Shown: positions 38,981 through 56,900, counted from the stretch's first letter. The stretch is 64,000 bases of DNA from Amaranthus tricolor (GCF_026212465.1 NC_080060.1:1206135-1270134), one strand, 5' to 3'. Program-made: numbers and translations. The notes: generated by a model not told the origin, from the sequence alone.

Positions 38981-39308
38981 AACATTAATCAATCTCACGT
39001 GGCATAGCTTCACTTATTAAAGTCCAAACCACGAGGATCTTTCCTTACACTACTTTGCTTTACTATCCTGTCTTTTTCAGGATCCTCCTCTTCTTACTCT
39101 ACTCTTTCTTTTGACTCTTAAAAGACTGCATTTTTCTTCATTTTTTGAAGTTTTGAATTGCTTAAAACTTGACTTTCTTTCACTTTATCTTTTTTTTTTT
39201 AATTCATTCTTACCAATTTCTGCTATTTTCTTTGCCATTGATACTTGTTGAAGAGCGGGAAAAGAAGCACAAAGAGATCTGTTTTACTTCAATATGCTTC
39301 ATTTTTAG

Positions 39309-41003
39309 GTACTATATTGTTTATCTATGAGTTTTAGTGATGGGTTTTTTTTTTTTGCTTAAAATACTTGCAATGTGGTGGGTTTCTGGTCGAATTTTAG
39401 GGTTTTAGTGAAGTTTATCTGGGATTTTAGGTTATGGGTTTTGCTTGTTGCATTTTTGAGTTTAAAGGGTGCTTTTTGTATATTATGTTTATGTACAATT
39501 TCTGTTAAGCAGAACCCAATGTACTTAAGATGGTAAAATTATATCCTTTTTCTCAGAAGAACCTAAAATTTTGTTTTTTTAAAGTTGCTTAGGTAGGTTA
39601 GATAGAGTTATCTGACTGATTTTGGGGTTTTTGGTGAAATTTTTAAGTTTATTTGGTATTTGGGTTATGGGTTTTGCTTGTTGCATTTGTTAGTTTAATG
39701 GGTACATTTGTATTTTGTGTTTGTAGTACAATTATTGCTAATAACCCAAAATTGTACTTAAGGAGGGAAAATGTAACCTTTTTTCTCAGAAGAATCCAAA
39801 ATTTTTGTTTTTAAAGGTTGCTTTGGTAGCCTAGGTAGGTATAAAAAGAGTTTTCTGATTGATTTTGGGGTTTTAGTGAAATTTTTAAGTTGATTTGGGA
39901 TGTTGATTTATGGTTTTGCTTGTTGCATTTGTAAGCTTCATGGGTACTTTTTAAATTTTGTGTTCGTGTACAATTTCTTAAGAAGGAATTAAATTTTGTA
40001 CTTAGAGGTGAACATGTATCCTTTTTCTGAGAAGAACCCTAAATTATTGGGTTTTAAAAGTTCTTAGGTAGGTAGAAAAATAATTGTCTGACTGTTTTTT
40101 TTTCCCTTTTTTATGGGATGTAGGTAGCTCAATAATACTTGCTTGGCATGTATTGGAGAGATCTTTTTTTTTTTGAATGTACTGTTTTTTGGCCATTTAA
40201 ACCATTCTTGTGTTGGGGTTTTGGCTTATTTATGGGTTATATTTATGACTAATTGAGGTTTTATAATCCTCATTTTAGTACATCTTCAAACCATTCAAGA
40301 GCTAGGTATTCAATTTATACTCCTGTAGTCCTGTAGTAGCTTAAGGAGATAAGTCATTTTCATTTTTTGTTCTCTCAAACATTTGGGATAATTGGAAAAT
40401 AGTTAAAAGGTGTTTAAGTTAGGTCTTGTTTCTCTTTTACTTCACTTGTGTGAAGTGATAAGATTTGACTTACCTTTCTATAGCACTTTGCTAATTAAGT
40501 GCCCTTGTGATAGGAATGTGGCTAGTTTTTGGATACTAAGCAAGTTTCATATTCACATTTTTTTGTGAAGTTGGATGTCATTATTCCGAATTTCAGTCAC
40601 TTAGTTTGAGATAGATTTGGGTATTGATAAATAGACGATGTGTAAATAAAATAGGTCTAGTGATGAATGATTAAATCACGTGCACTTCTTATTCATATGA
40701 AGTTGCTGAAAAGTCAACCTCTTCTTTATAAGAAGAAAAAAAAAGGTAGCATACATTCAACCCCTAAAACTCTGACCACATGGGATCCTCTATATGACAT
40801 TATGGTAATGAAATGTTGTTGATTTTACAATAGTGTCATCCTTGTCATGTATGTAATACTTGCTATAGCCAATTGGGTTTATAGGCTCATATGGATTGGA
40901 AGTCTCAAGCATTACATGCCTGTTGTCTTCCTCTTTTCTCTCCGTCTTCCTGCTTATTTTCTTTGTTGATGTAATTTCTTGTTTATTTCGTTGTCATTGA
41001 TAG
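39309..41003 (+). other. 5' UTR intron of the NEK gene, with a triplicated segment
   Basis: The donor 'tttttag|gtacta' at 39309 and the acceptor 'attgatag|gag' at 41003 bound 1695 bp directly before the exon holding the start codon (41055). Upstream, 39050-39308 is pyrimidine-rich, as plant 5' leaders often are. The intron contains three diverged tandem copies of about 220-240 bp, starting near 39401, 39625 and 39866. Each has 'gttttagtgaa', 'ggttttgcttgttgcattt', 'cctttttctcagaagaa' and 'cttaggtaggt'. The intron call is inferred from splice motifs without transcript evidence. Confidence 0.6.
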
Positions 41004-41054
41004 GAGTAAAGTTGTTCCTTAGGCACCGTGATTGAAAGGCCTTGGTAGTAAAAA

Positions 41055-45637
<4,583 letters not shown>

Positions 45638-47390
45638 CTGTGGTACCAAGTTTCTTGCACTACTAGTGCCCTTGTATATTGGCTACGGCTAGTTATGTTA
45701 GATCGTTTGTATAAGGCGTGAACCGGTTAATGTAGATGTTAGGATCAAAATTCTTGGTAGGGATTTTGGTGTTTCTGTCTAATGTTCGGTTTGATGATGC
45801 TTCAAGCAGCTTTTCGACTTCGAGTTGCTGTTGCTTTTACTTGTGTAATCCGCGTGCTAACCATTGACCAATAACCATTGAAAGTGCTAGCATAAGGTGC
45901 TAGGAAGGCACTTGTATAATGCGTTTTCCGCTATTCAAATCAAATGTCTTATCTTATCATTTAAATGTCTTACTATTTCTAATTGAAAGTTTACTTTAAC
46001 ATCTCACGTTTGGATGATTTCTTCTTAAAATTCTACCTATTGTTTAGTTTTTTTAAAAATTGATATTTGCCATCGATTTTCTTCTGAAAATCAAATGACA
46101 TGCTGTCTATTGAAGAAGGTTATCAAGTGTAAAAAAAAATTAAACACTTGTCAAGTTAAAATTTATTTTTTTCTTTTGTGCTTTCCAAAATTTAATAAAA
46201 AAATAATTTTAAATTTAAAAACTTTGCTAGCCATCTCTAACACCCCTCCCCCACCTTTAACACCACCTCTTGTAACAATCCCATTCCCTAAAAAAAACCC
46301 CTCCTTTCCTACTCTCTATAAACCACCTACCCCAACTAATAAAACAATAGTAATTAGTAATGGTTGAGCTTTTATAGGTCATATAACCAAACTAGAGTAA
46401 AAACATTTCTTACGGTGATCTGTTTTAAAGTGGATTGGTAAAAAGGTTGGCAAATTATTTTAAGGCATGACATATTCCCACAACTTCCATCTTCCCTTGT
46501 TGCAATCCAAACCTCTCATATCTTTTTCCAGTCTTTTTCTGTCGATTTCGTTGAGGATTTCTAAATTGGTTGAAATTTAAGTTAAAAGTTGATCATAATA
46601 TAATTTAAAATTTAGACAATTATTATCATATATACAACTTTGTCCCTTACTCCATCATTTGATAATATCTTTCTTTTTAAATTGGAGTCAAACCAAATGA
46701 GAAATCTAATTAAAATAGAAATATATTGTTATTTTAACAAGAGTAGAGTGCCCTTGAAAATAAGATATAAGTTATATGTTGTGATTCTTTAGAGCATAAT
46801 TGTACTCCATGGATTTCTTTCATTTGATTTTTTTTTTCTATTAATCTATCAACTTTAATTTAAATTTTATTTTTAATTTATAAGTTAGAAATAAAATTAG
46901 CAATAATTTCTTAGAGTGTTTCATATGTTGATTCAGTGCATCTGTGCATTACATATAGCACAAATTAAACATGATATTGGTAGACAAATAGAGGAAGTAT
47001 CGATTTTCTCTTGCGCCATTCGGAGGCATAGAAGGGTTTCTAAATGCGTATGAACTTGATCTTAATTTCGATCTCTTAGTTGTATAAACTTCACCAAACA
47101 ATTATTATATGATCTTGACTTTTGTGTGTAAAAGATAAAACATGAGAAGCAACATTCATCTGGGAAGGTCAAAAAAGACATTGTGTGTATATAGTAATAT
47201 TAATGCATGGGAAGCTCACGTGCGATTAAGAAACACTTGTCAACTAAAGAAAGACATTATAAGGTTGTGGGACACATGTCCACAGGAGAAGCAAAGAATG
47301 TAATATAATAGAATAATGGAAGGATTGACATGTCAAAAGTAAACACAGTGGCATGTAAAAAGTTATGGGGATTAGTAAATAATCAGAGGA
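45638..47390. other. NEK 3' UTR and intergenic sequence, no gene
   Basis: The 3' UTR of the kinase probably occupies the first 250-320 bases after the stop. The remainder is AT-rich with decayed MITE-like pieces (for example about 46800-47000 ending 'agaggaagtat'). A C-rich frame near 46095-46367 has no similarity I recognise. Confidence 0.5.
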
Positions 47391-47399
47391 ATGTTTTAC

Positions 47400-47900
47400 A
47401 AGCACAATGATGAGCTATAAATATGGAGAAAGGAGCACATATGAGGTAATTTAATTCTCCACCATTAAGAGAAAAATACAAAAGAACTAAAAGTAATTTA
47501 TTACTAAGGAGTTATTACAACTGAATTTCAATGACCCATTTTGATTTTTAGAAGGACATCAATAGCATAATTACTAATCTAAGAGTAATTGCAATTATTC
47601 CGATCAATCTTCAAAAGAACATTAGTCAGATATTAAAAAGACCTCACATCTAAATAAGTCTAAGTAGTAATCCACCTTGCAGCCACAGTGCTCCTGGGGT
47701 GACCTATTAGGCAAGCTTGTCTTGTACTGTTATTGACTTGAGCGTCGGAGTAGGTGCCCGAAAAAACATTCCGAACCCCGCTAACCCATTGTTGCTTTTT
47801 GTAGGAACAATCATCATCTTGAATGATCATTCTGCAATAACTTGGCAAAGGCATTAAGAACAAGGCCTCTACCAGCAATTAGGTTTCTTGATCAAACACT
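47400..47900 (+). mobile_element. Probable LTR fragment of a Ty3/gypsy element
   Basis: A TATA-like 'gctataaatatggaga' near 47415 is followed about 300 bp later by 'attgacttgagcgtcggagt' and 'aggtgcccg', a signature I associate with the U5 part of plant gypsy LTRs (Tat/Athila type). The ends, target duplication and internal region were not found. Recognition is from memory. Confidence 0.4.
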
Positions 47901-47914
47901 AATCAAGAGCTTCC

Positions 47915-48085
47915 ATGGAATTGTTCTGCAAAACCAATACAGGAACAACTTTGATTCCAATGGCAGATGATAGCATAGAGAAAGACTCATGGAATTTCCA
48001 TGGAGGATGGAAGAACATACCAGAAAACCCTACGAACTCCACTTCTCTGGTATCTTCTCCCTTTCTTCATCATTATTATCAATGA
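47915..48085 (+). CDS. Unrecognised small ORF (56 aa), doubtful
   Basis: ATG at 47915 opens a 56-codon frame containing 'MADDSIEKDSWNFHGGW' and 'SSPFLHHYY', ending in TGA at 48083. Composition is protein-like, and a GT with fair donor context ('ctctg|gtatct') lies near the end, so it could be a first exon. I do not recognise a family and found no convincing next exon. It could equally be retroelement leader sequence given the LTR-like signature just upstream. Confidence 0.2.
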   Translation: MELFCKTNTGTTLIPMADDSIEKDSWNFHGGWKNIPENPTNSTSLVSSPFLHHYYQ

Positions 48086-48128
48086 AAGAAATGAAGCATT
48101 TGGAATCAGTTACGAAAGCAATAAGGTT

Positions 48129-48182
48129 TCCGATTGCAACCGTATTCTTAAAGTCTCCGATCGCAACCGTATTCTTAAGGTC
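48129..48182. repeat. 27-bp direct repeat (two copies plus a partial third)
   Basis: 'tccgattgcaaccgtattct' plus seven bases is repeated with one or two differences, and a shorter diverged third copy follows to about 48200. The unit is a multiple of three, so either overlapping frame shows a 9-residue repeat. There is no evidence that it is translated. Confidence 0.75.
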
Positions 48183-48264
48183 CCCGATCTCCATATTCTT
48201 GCTCTAAATTCTTATAATTTATGCTTAGATAATGGTGATTTGTCTTTGATTTTTGGTAACTAAT

Positions 48265-51085
48265 TAATTAATCACCACTGGAAATGCCTAGAATTCACAT
48301 TTCAACATATGAAATCGTTATTTGTCCAAGTGATATGGTTAAATCAAATAAAGGCAGAAAACTATGTTTTGGTGCCCTAAGGGTGAACTAAACTTCAACT
48401 TTAAATAATCAAACATTCTATTATTCTATTTTTTTTTATATAGACCTGGAAAATTTAATTGATGTCAAGCAAAGCCAAAGCTATAGTGCTGTGGGGAACA
48501 GAGATTTTTTAATTTTGAAAAAATTGACAAATTGTTTGAAAATCCGATATTTTTCTAACAATTTTTATATGTAAATAATTGACATATACTATACTACTGT
48601 AATTTAATATTTGGGGATCCTGTTACGCAAATGAAGGAGCGAGTTTGCACACTAACAATTGTAACTTGTTATATGGGTTATTGCAGTTGATTTTCCCTTT
48701 TCTTGAGGTTGTGAAAAGTGTAATGCTATATTCATTGTAGTTCTATACTTCTATGAGTACTTTGAGTAGAAGATTTTTTCTGGATTGCTTTTGTTTTTAT
48801 CTTGTGCAATCTAACGATGATAGATGCATGTCATAGAGCAAGGAATTTGAAGTTTAGAGTGAGGGATGATACTGATGAAAATGGAGATGGGTTTAGTATC
48901 ATGCCTTGTACCACCTTTACATAAAAGTGCCTCATCAAATTTTTAGACTGTTTTCCTCTATTTTATCTGTTTTTTGTGTCCTGTTATGCAGTTGTGACTT
49001 ATAAGTGAATGTAAGGTGCAGGATCATGATTCATGGTTTAGAGAACGATGTTTCATTGAAAAACTTGGATAGGTGTGTCTCTTCATTTGCTTTGCTATTA
49101 AAATGATCTACATTCGATCAACTTGGGCCACAGGATTCAGATTTCAGAAGGGATTGACAAATGCTATTTAGTTGAAGAAAATATTGCTTCTGATAGGTAT
49201 TTTAAGTCGATGGATTATTTACAGTATTTTTTATATTTGATTATTTGGATGGATTATTTTTATTTTATGAATATTATTTTTTATGTTTGCTGTACAACTG
49301 GTGGGCATCATCCCTGGACCAAGTTATTAAAGTATATGAGTAAAAACAATAGCGGGAAGGGGCAAAGTAGAGGAATTATAGGCAAGTAACTTGCAGTTTG
49401 CATGGTTTCTTATTGAAGCGTTCAACCCCATCTTAGAAAACGAAAGATGAGATTAACTTTTACTCATTTTAGACAGGGAATAAAGGGTTTTCTCCCTCTG
49501 ATTTGTTGCAGCAGTGGCAGTTTATTTTAACAAGGTAAACAAAAGGACCACTTGCTTGGCCACTAATTTTGCTTCATTTGAGTAAAAAAGCTTCCATTTT
49601 ATATTTCGAAATGATGCAAATTAATTGAAACATAATAACAAGCTGCAAGAGGGATTTTAGCAGTAATAATTGCAAATAAGTTAGTTGCTCCTATTAAGTA
49701 TTTTAAACTCATTCATTGTATATGGGTGCTGATTACCCCTTGTAAACTTTGATTTGCCACACACAGAAGTACTAGCTAGAAACTATGGCTTTTAAAGAAT
49801 ATCGACCGCACATAGAAACAACATTTTAAAGGTTTTTAAAAATTATCGTGACTGCAGTATACTCTTTTATATACCTTTAAATTTGCTTATTAAAGTGATA
49901 TTTTTCTCTTATTATATGTCACTTTTAATTAGATTTAAAGACATAGTAGAGTACTATTAACATAACTGTCACTGCATCCTAGAAGAAAACACACTTTTTG
50001 TATTCTTTTTTGGATCAAATTTTAGCCAAATACTTTGGTTGCTATCAAGTGAAGCTTTGGATATTATATGAAATGGGCGATGATGATGTCTTACAGATAC
50101 GTACTAGGCATCAAAAGGGCACGCTTCCTTGCTGAAGCTCATCTCAGTTCACAGCCTTTTCTTTTACTGCAGAAATCTTGGTTTTTAGTTAGAGATGGAA
50201 ACTGCTGATAACCATTCTGTCTCACCTACAAAAGGGTGACTACTTTCCTTTTTGAAAACCTACGATGTTGCCAATACCTGTAGAGATTTCCGACACCCAT
50301 CAATTCTTACTACTCACTAAAGAGTGAATGGAGTACTCACTCTGTTGTACTTGTAGCATTCTGTTTGCTACTAAAAGTAATATAAAAAAAAAATCACTTA
50401 TATTAGTAATTTAAAGAGGATTTGTTATAAAATTTTTTTGTTGTTTTATTTTTTTTTTTACATTTCTCTTAGTATAGGAAGTATTTTAAAAGGGAGAAAG
50501 TGTAGTACTATATTCTAATGACTCTCCATCAATTCTTTCTGCCTTACAAAAATATTATAAATAAGTGCAGTTAATAGACTAGAGGCTAGAGCACTAGAAT
50601 TCTTATGCTTATCTTTGTGTAGACTGTAATCTGTAGATTGTTATGTTTAACTTTGTACAAATTCATTCACACTATTAAATCATTAAAATGTCATATGAAT
50701 TTGAAATTGGAAAATTTAATAGAAGTATTAGTAAATTTAACTATCCTTCATCAACTCAAAATACATCAAATTACACTTAATTATTATAGTTATTATTTCG
50801 AGTAAGCTAAAGGTATCTTTTAACATTAATAGTAAGGGTGTATTTTGAGTGGATGAGGAATAATTCGGTATATTTTAGGCTATAAGTTTCATAATTGAGT
50901 GTTTTTTAAATTAATTGATTGATTGATAATTTGTGTATTTTGAGTGGATGAAGAATGATTTGTTTAAAAATATCAAATTTTCATTCGAAATAAATAAGTA
51001 GAAAGAGTAATGATAATCTCCCTCAAGTAGCCAAATAACTACAAATCCATATTAAGCTCAGCTGATTCTTAATGGTATTACTTGC
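48265..51085. other. Intergenic, no supportable gene
   Basis: AT-rich sequence. Short frames such as the one at 49123-49389 show no recognisable domain. No structured repeat was resolved beyond simple A/T runs. Confidence 0.5.
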
Positions 51086-51089
51086 TATA

Positions 51090-51559
51090 CTTTGTCCATT
51101 TCAATTTTAGTTATTTTTTATTTTGGATCGTTTCACTCAGTTTATTTCATTTTTTTATTTGAAAATACCTCTATCTTATTTATAAATTTATCCACATATC
51201 TTAACTCTTTTGATTATCATTTGCACTATCCAATTTATCTCTTTATTGAACACCACATTCCCACAACTTTCTAATAAAAGTCTCATTTTGCATAATGATA
51301 AGTTTTTTGAAAGAAAAAAACAGAGAGGAATAGAAAGTGAGGTATTTTTAAAATTGTACATTTGTATTCTTAAAAAAAGAGATGAATAGAAAGTTTTACT
51401 CGGTTCAAAAGTTCAAAAGTTAAAAAAAAGAGTTAGAATGTAAAATAAAATTAAAAAAAAAAAGTTAAATTATACCGAAAATAAAAATAATGCAAAATGA
51501 GAAGAAATAATTAAAAATAAAAAACAATGCTAAATATAAAGAATGGGAGTGGGACGGAG
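51090..51559. mobile_element. Stowaway-like MITE, diverged
   Basis: The ends 'ctttgtccatttcaatttta' and '...gaatgggagtgggacggag' are roughly complementary, and each is bordered by TA. At 470 bp it is longer than the 259-bp copies, with A/T-rich insertions. The call is weaker than for 12099-12357. Confidence 0.45.
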
Positions 51560-52397
51560 TATGTTCTTAATTCCAGTTTTTAGAGCATCTTTATAAAGGT
51601 TATTCGAAGTTCTTGCCAGTATTTGGGTCTAATCCTCCTTTTGTGATTTATGAAATCAAAAAATGACGAAAGAATGCACATTTTGAGGTTATAATTATAG
51701 CCATGGCCCTTGAGCGAATGCGACCTTGGTTAGAGCAGCAAGAGCAGATACAGTAAAAGTAAAATGAAATTCCATTAAGCTGTGCAATGATTTTAGAGTG
51801 CATCAAAATCAAGACAAAATTTTGTTTACCTCTGAAAATATTCTAAATCACAATCATGATATTGTGTGTTATTCTTGCACTTCAGGTTTAGGGTCCTAAT
51901 TATTTTTTATTAAACCAAAAACATAATCCTATGCGTTATTCAATTTTCATAATTTTCCGTTTTACACTTTTATTTCTATATTCTCACTTTTATCTTTAAA
52001 TACTTTATTTTTTTCGTTTCTTTTCTAACATCTCATTTGCCTTTTTATTACTATTTATTAATTACTCTTAATTTGTATATTATTTTTAATTTATAAATTT
52101 AAACATAGTTTAATGAGATCTTGTTTAATTTATCTCAACATAAGGTGTATTAATATGTATATTTATAATTTTTAATTATGTACAATTACAGATATTAAAA
52201 ATTAAATTAGTGCTTAGCAAACTTGCAAAAAGCAAATAGGACATTTCTAGAAACGTAGGATGTATTACTTTATCTCATTATACTTAAGTACTCAACTTCT
52301 TAGTATCCATGTCAAAATCAAATGAGGCAAAATGATAGCAGGAAGGAGTATTTATAAGACTATCTAGATAACCACTTATTCAGCAAAAAGACTAATA

Positions 52398-52656
52398 CTC
52401 CCTCCATTTTCCTATTAATGTCTCATTTCATTGTGCATAATATCCAATATACTAATTCAATTTTTAATATCTCTAAACTCTAATTATTCATAATTAAAAA
52501 TTATTAAAAGCTAATTTTAACCAAAATTTGCATTGAGACGAATAAAAAACATACTACTTGACTATATTTATCTTATAGTTTAAAAATAAAATACAAATTA
52601 AGATAGATAAATAGAAAGTAATGGAATATAAATGGGACACAGAGAAATGGAGCAAG
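52398..52656. mobile_element. Stowaway-type MITE (259 bp)
   Basis: CTCCCTCCATTTTCC at the left and 'gagaaatggagcaag' at the right, bordered by TA on both sides. It is the same length as the copy at 12099-12357 and has a similar interior ('tgcattgagacgaataaa'-like). The right inverted end carries mutations. Confidence 0.65.
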
Positions 52657-53320
52657 TAATATTTAGACCTTTAGCATCCATTTACCATTGATAAGATATA
52701 GGAGTTGAAGATTTCTTTAGAAGATATAGGAGTTGAAGAGTTCAATTTTTGTTAATTTGTATGTAGCTGTAGACCTGTAGTAGCTAATAAATTTGCCCAA
52801 TTTGCATGCTCCTCTTTCTTTAACTTATTTAATACAACTTAAAGAAAATTGTTACTTAAGTGCTAAAGAACTTAATTAACCTAATCTCACACTTGTATTA
52901 AGAAACTTGTTAGAAAGAAAATTATCATTTGGTTTAGTACAATCATTAACTTAAAAAATGTTTGATACATCTAGATTATATATATTTTTTTCATTTATTT
53001 TTGGTATTACGCCTATATTCTGTTATAACTTATATAGATTTTAATTATTATTTCAATCTTATGTAGCATTTAAATATGATTTTATAATGTAAAAAACTAC
53101 AAATTTTACAGTATTAATGATCACTAGTTTATTATAAAAGTCAAAATGTAAATATAAGTAAAGAATAAAAAACTCTTCAACACAAAATAAACAGAGAAAA
53201 TATACAAATTAATAATAATAAGGTGATCAACACTACTTAGCTAGTTGGCTTATTTGGTAAGAAATGATCATTGTCTGAAAGTTGTGAGTTTAATATTCAG
53301 TGTCTATGTGAGGGTCGTTT

Positions 53321-53609
53321 TTCTTAACGAATTATTTCAACCAAAAACTTAAAATTATGGTTAAGGCTCTAAGATATGTCATATACTCCAATACCCCTTT
53401 CGCACGAGAGCCTTTTAGGTTAACATTATGGATGAAACACAGACTCTTTTCATATATGGCACGAAATATTTGACTTGAATCAAGGGGTAATTGAGATTCG
53501 AACTTGTGATATTTTTGTCACTTTGACTACTAATACATGTCAAGGAACCAAATAAACTAAAATCTTAAGATTATAGTTTAGGTACCAAAAGATGTTATAT
53601 ATTCTAACA
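53321..53609 (-). mobile_element. TRIM copy upstream of the FORKED-like gene
   Basis: Two direct LTR-like copies lie at about 53321-53393 and 53538-53609 (72 bp each), flanking about 145 bp. On the minus strand the interior starts with a degraded primer site ('tgtattagtagtc') and ends in a purine tract ('cgaaaggggta') before the other LTR. The interior matches the copy at 5680-6212, including 'gagattcgaacttgtga'. It is non-coding and lies about 300 bp before the start codon at 53915. Confidence 0.6.
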
Positions 53610-53611
53610 GT

Positions 53612-53780
53612 TTTAATTGAGTGATCTGTCACCCCGAAGGCATGCCTTGTTAGGTGACCAGAGTAAACCCTCGTCAGAAAGCTGTGAGTTCAATACTCCG
53701 TATCAATGTGAGGGCCGTATTAATTGAATGATTCGCTGACCCCATAGGCATGCCTTAGTTGGTGACTAGAGTGAACCCCA
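53612..53780. repeat. Short tandem repeat, possibly SINE-derived
   Basis: 'ttaattgagtgatctgtcac', 'ggcatgccttgttaggtgac' and 'cagagtaaaccc' (53612-53670) recur as 'ttaattgaatgattcgctga', 'ggcatgccttagttggtgac' and 'agagtgaacccc' (53721-53780), a period of about 109 bp. The part between ('gtcagaaagctgtgagttca') also occurs before the TRIM at about 53272. 'gtgagttcaatactc' resembles a tRNA B box, so a SINE origin is possible. Confidence 0.5.
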
Positions 53781-53796
53781 CCCAAACTTTTTCTCA

Positions 53797-53806
53797 TTAT
53801 ATAAAA
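53797..53806 (+). promoter_or_regulatory. TATA box of the FORKED-like gene
   Basis: 'cattatataaaatg' lies 109-118 bp before the start codon at 53915, a suitable distance for a core promoter with a leader of about 80 nt. The region just upstream is repeat-derived. Confidence 0.55.
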
Positions 53807-53914
53807 TGTGACACTCTTAAGTGCGAGTATAAAAAGGTAAGGAGACCTTTGTGTACTCAACTCACCAAGAAAACACTAGTGAGACTGTGTGAGATCAGCA
53901 AGTCCCCTGAAAAA

Positions 53915-56900
53915 ATGGAGGATACTAACCCAATGTTAATAAGTGAAGAACCAAATTATAGCATCAGTAATAACAATAAGCTTCCTGAAAGTCCCAGATT
54001 ACCCATGGAATTTCTCTCAAGATCATGGAGCTTACCAGCTCTTCAACTCTCAAAAGCTCTTTCTCAGTCTCTCCCTTCTTTAGCTCCCAAAACTGTTCAT
54101 TCATGCACTACTCCCCCTATTCTTGAAGGAGAATCTGATGATCATAAAAAGATCATTTCTGGAAATTCTTTCTCTTTTGCTACTTCTGCAACTTCCCAGC
54201 TTATTCTTGAGCGTATCATGTCTCAATCTGTAAGTTCTCATGGGAATACTTATCAAGTTAAATTTTCATTCATAGCTTAAATCTTTCTGGATTCTCATTA
54301 CTTTATTTCTGATCATAGTTCTGTCTTAAAATTCTGCTTGTAAGTGCTTTGTCTTGTGAGTGTGTCACTTATTGTTGATCCCAAACTCGAATAAAGGAGT
54401 AGGGTGAGCGGTAGGCTACTCGATAGAATTTAGTATCATTCATTAATCATGAATTAGCCGATTTCGATCTCTTGGGATTAAGACTTTTGACATTATTATA
54501 TAGTTTTATCTTAAAATGTTTAATAAAATTTACGCTAAAAGTGATTTTTTTTGTGATTATCATCATAATTTTCTTTTTTCATGGGTCTAATTCATTTTTG
54601 GCCTACAATTGCAAAATAAATCAACTAACAATTTTTTTAACTCAATCTGTTGCAATGAGTTCATAGAATTTGTAATAAACTAAGTGACGGTAATAATTAT
54701 TCTGTTTTAGTTTGATCTTTAATCAAGTTAATTAATTGAATTTAGAACTTCTCGTTTTAGTGATTAGAAAGATCAAAGTGGAATAGAGGGAGTATAATTT
54801 TTTTGTATATATTTGCAGGATGTGTCACCAATGACATCAGGAAGACCTTCTTGTAGTGAGCCACCAAATGGAATTGGAGGCCAAACCTTCTCTGTTTCAT
54901 CTCTAACAGCTGAAATGTTTGACGGTCCAACTCCTACTGATCCTGTTTCACCTCCTCTAGACTTTGATAAGGTTTTTACTCCTCATTATTGCTCTTACTA
55001 TTCTTTTTAACTTGTGTTTTTCTTTTGTCATGTTTTAACTTTTAAGTTACTCTTTGCTTTTGTACAACATTATTGTGATGTGAACTTTCTTTTTTTTTTT
55101 TTTTTTTGCCTTGAAATACACATTACTTAATTATGTCATTAACTTGTTTAAGTAGAAGCTAAAATCCATGCAACATTGTGTGGCCTTCTAAAACTAAATT
55201 ACTACTCTAGTACTCCCTCATCTACTAAGAGATTGTCATATTTTTCTTTTTAATCTGTTTTTTTTTTTTTTACTTTGCTTCAATTTTCATTTATGAAAAT
55301 GTTCCTATTATTTTCTTTTATTCTCATTGACATTTCAATTGTCTATTTATATTATTCACACAATTTAAATAGTCTCATTATTTCTTTATCTTTATGTCAT
55401 ATACAACTGTGATAATTTCTTATGGTAGCAAGTAGCATTTAGGTGTTTATGTTTATGATCTTAATTGAAGTTTCAATTTTCTATATATACACTACACATT
55501 ACGTTTGTAGTATTAAATACTCAGTCTTGGACTTGAAAAAAGTATAGTTAACATAACTCAATTTATCTTATGTTATCTATTTATAATACAAATATTTATC
55601 TTATAAAAAAATTTGCATTTTTATAGATAACCAATGTATAAATTTAAGGCTTTAACGAGGATTAATTTATTGATCTAACACACAATAATAATTGACTGAA
55701 AGTACGATGTGGACCTATATAATTTAGCAAATTTTAAAAATCGGGATAAAATGATTTGGTTGAATTATGGCTTGTTGTAAATTTTAACTCGTTTTTTTGG
55801 CTATATGTTGAATCGGGTTAATTTTGAATCACGGATCTATGTTTTTATTGTAACTCATAACTTTTTATCGAATTTTCAAAATGAATTAAAAGTTAACAAA
55901 TATAGCTATTAGTGTATAATTTTTTCCTACTCATTTTGCATCATTTTTTTCACCTAAATGATCCAAAATAAGTGCGATAATTGAGTAATAGTTATAATTA
56001 TTACCCTAAAAAAAAATAATTTGGCTAAAATAACTTTTAGGATGGATCATTTTGTCAACATTTCCTCACTTGTGCATAGAGCTCACTAAATGTTAGAGAA
56101 AAGCAGTCTAAAGGTAGATCTTTACCATAGATAAGAGTAGTGGGCTTGTTTAACAATTAATATACTCCTACTTTAAGATGAGTCCAGAGAGGACAGCTTT
56201 GCCCTGCATACCAGATATGATATTGCTTTTTAGGTTGTCTTGTGAAGTAAGTAGAAGTATTCAATGGCCTATGATTGTGTTAATATACTTCTATTTGACA
56301 CTTTATTAACAGTAAGCTTTGGGAGATCACTTTTGTATCTTTCACTACTATATTTTCCATATACATAAAGGTGTTAGCTAATTGGCCGTTTGATTGTTAG
56401 GTTAATTAATTGACTTTTTTAATTAGCTGGTGTCTGATAGTATTTATTATTTTTGGTTGTTAAGCTATTTTGTATAATATAGTTGTTAACGAAAATGTTT
56501 AGTGAAGTTAATTATTAATTGTTAGTTATTTATTAGAGCAAGTAAAATATGGTTTTAAGAACATTGGACATTGCTTGATCAACCACCACTATATTGTAGA
56601 CAATTTGACACATTAATTCCATTCCCAAAGCTGATTCTTCGTTCAAAGTAATGCTCTAAATTTGCACTTTAGCCCAACTATAATTTTAATTTATTACATA
56701 ACCGTCCATGTAGCATATATTCGGGGAGAAAAGTGAAACTTTTAGAAATGTACATGATTTAATGAGTCATTTTATTATGATGCATTATAATTCAAAACTA
56801 AAAAACTATAAATCATTAATACAATCGAAATAATAGACATTACCGTCCATAGAGGATAAATTTAGGTATTTTTTGAGAAAAGCGGAACCGGTAGAACCAC

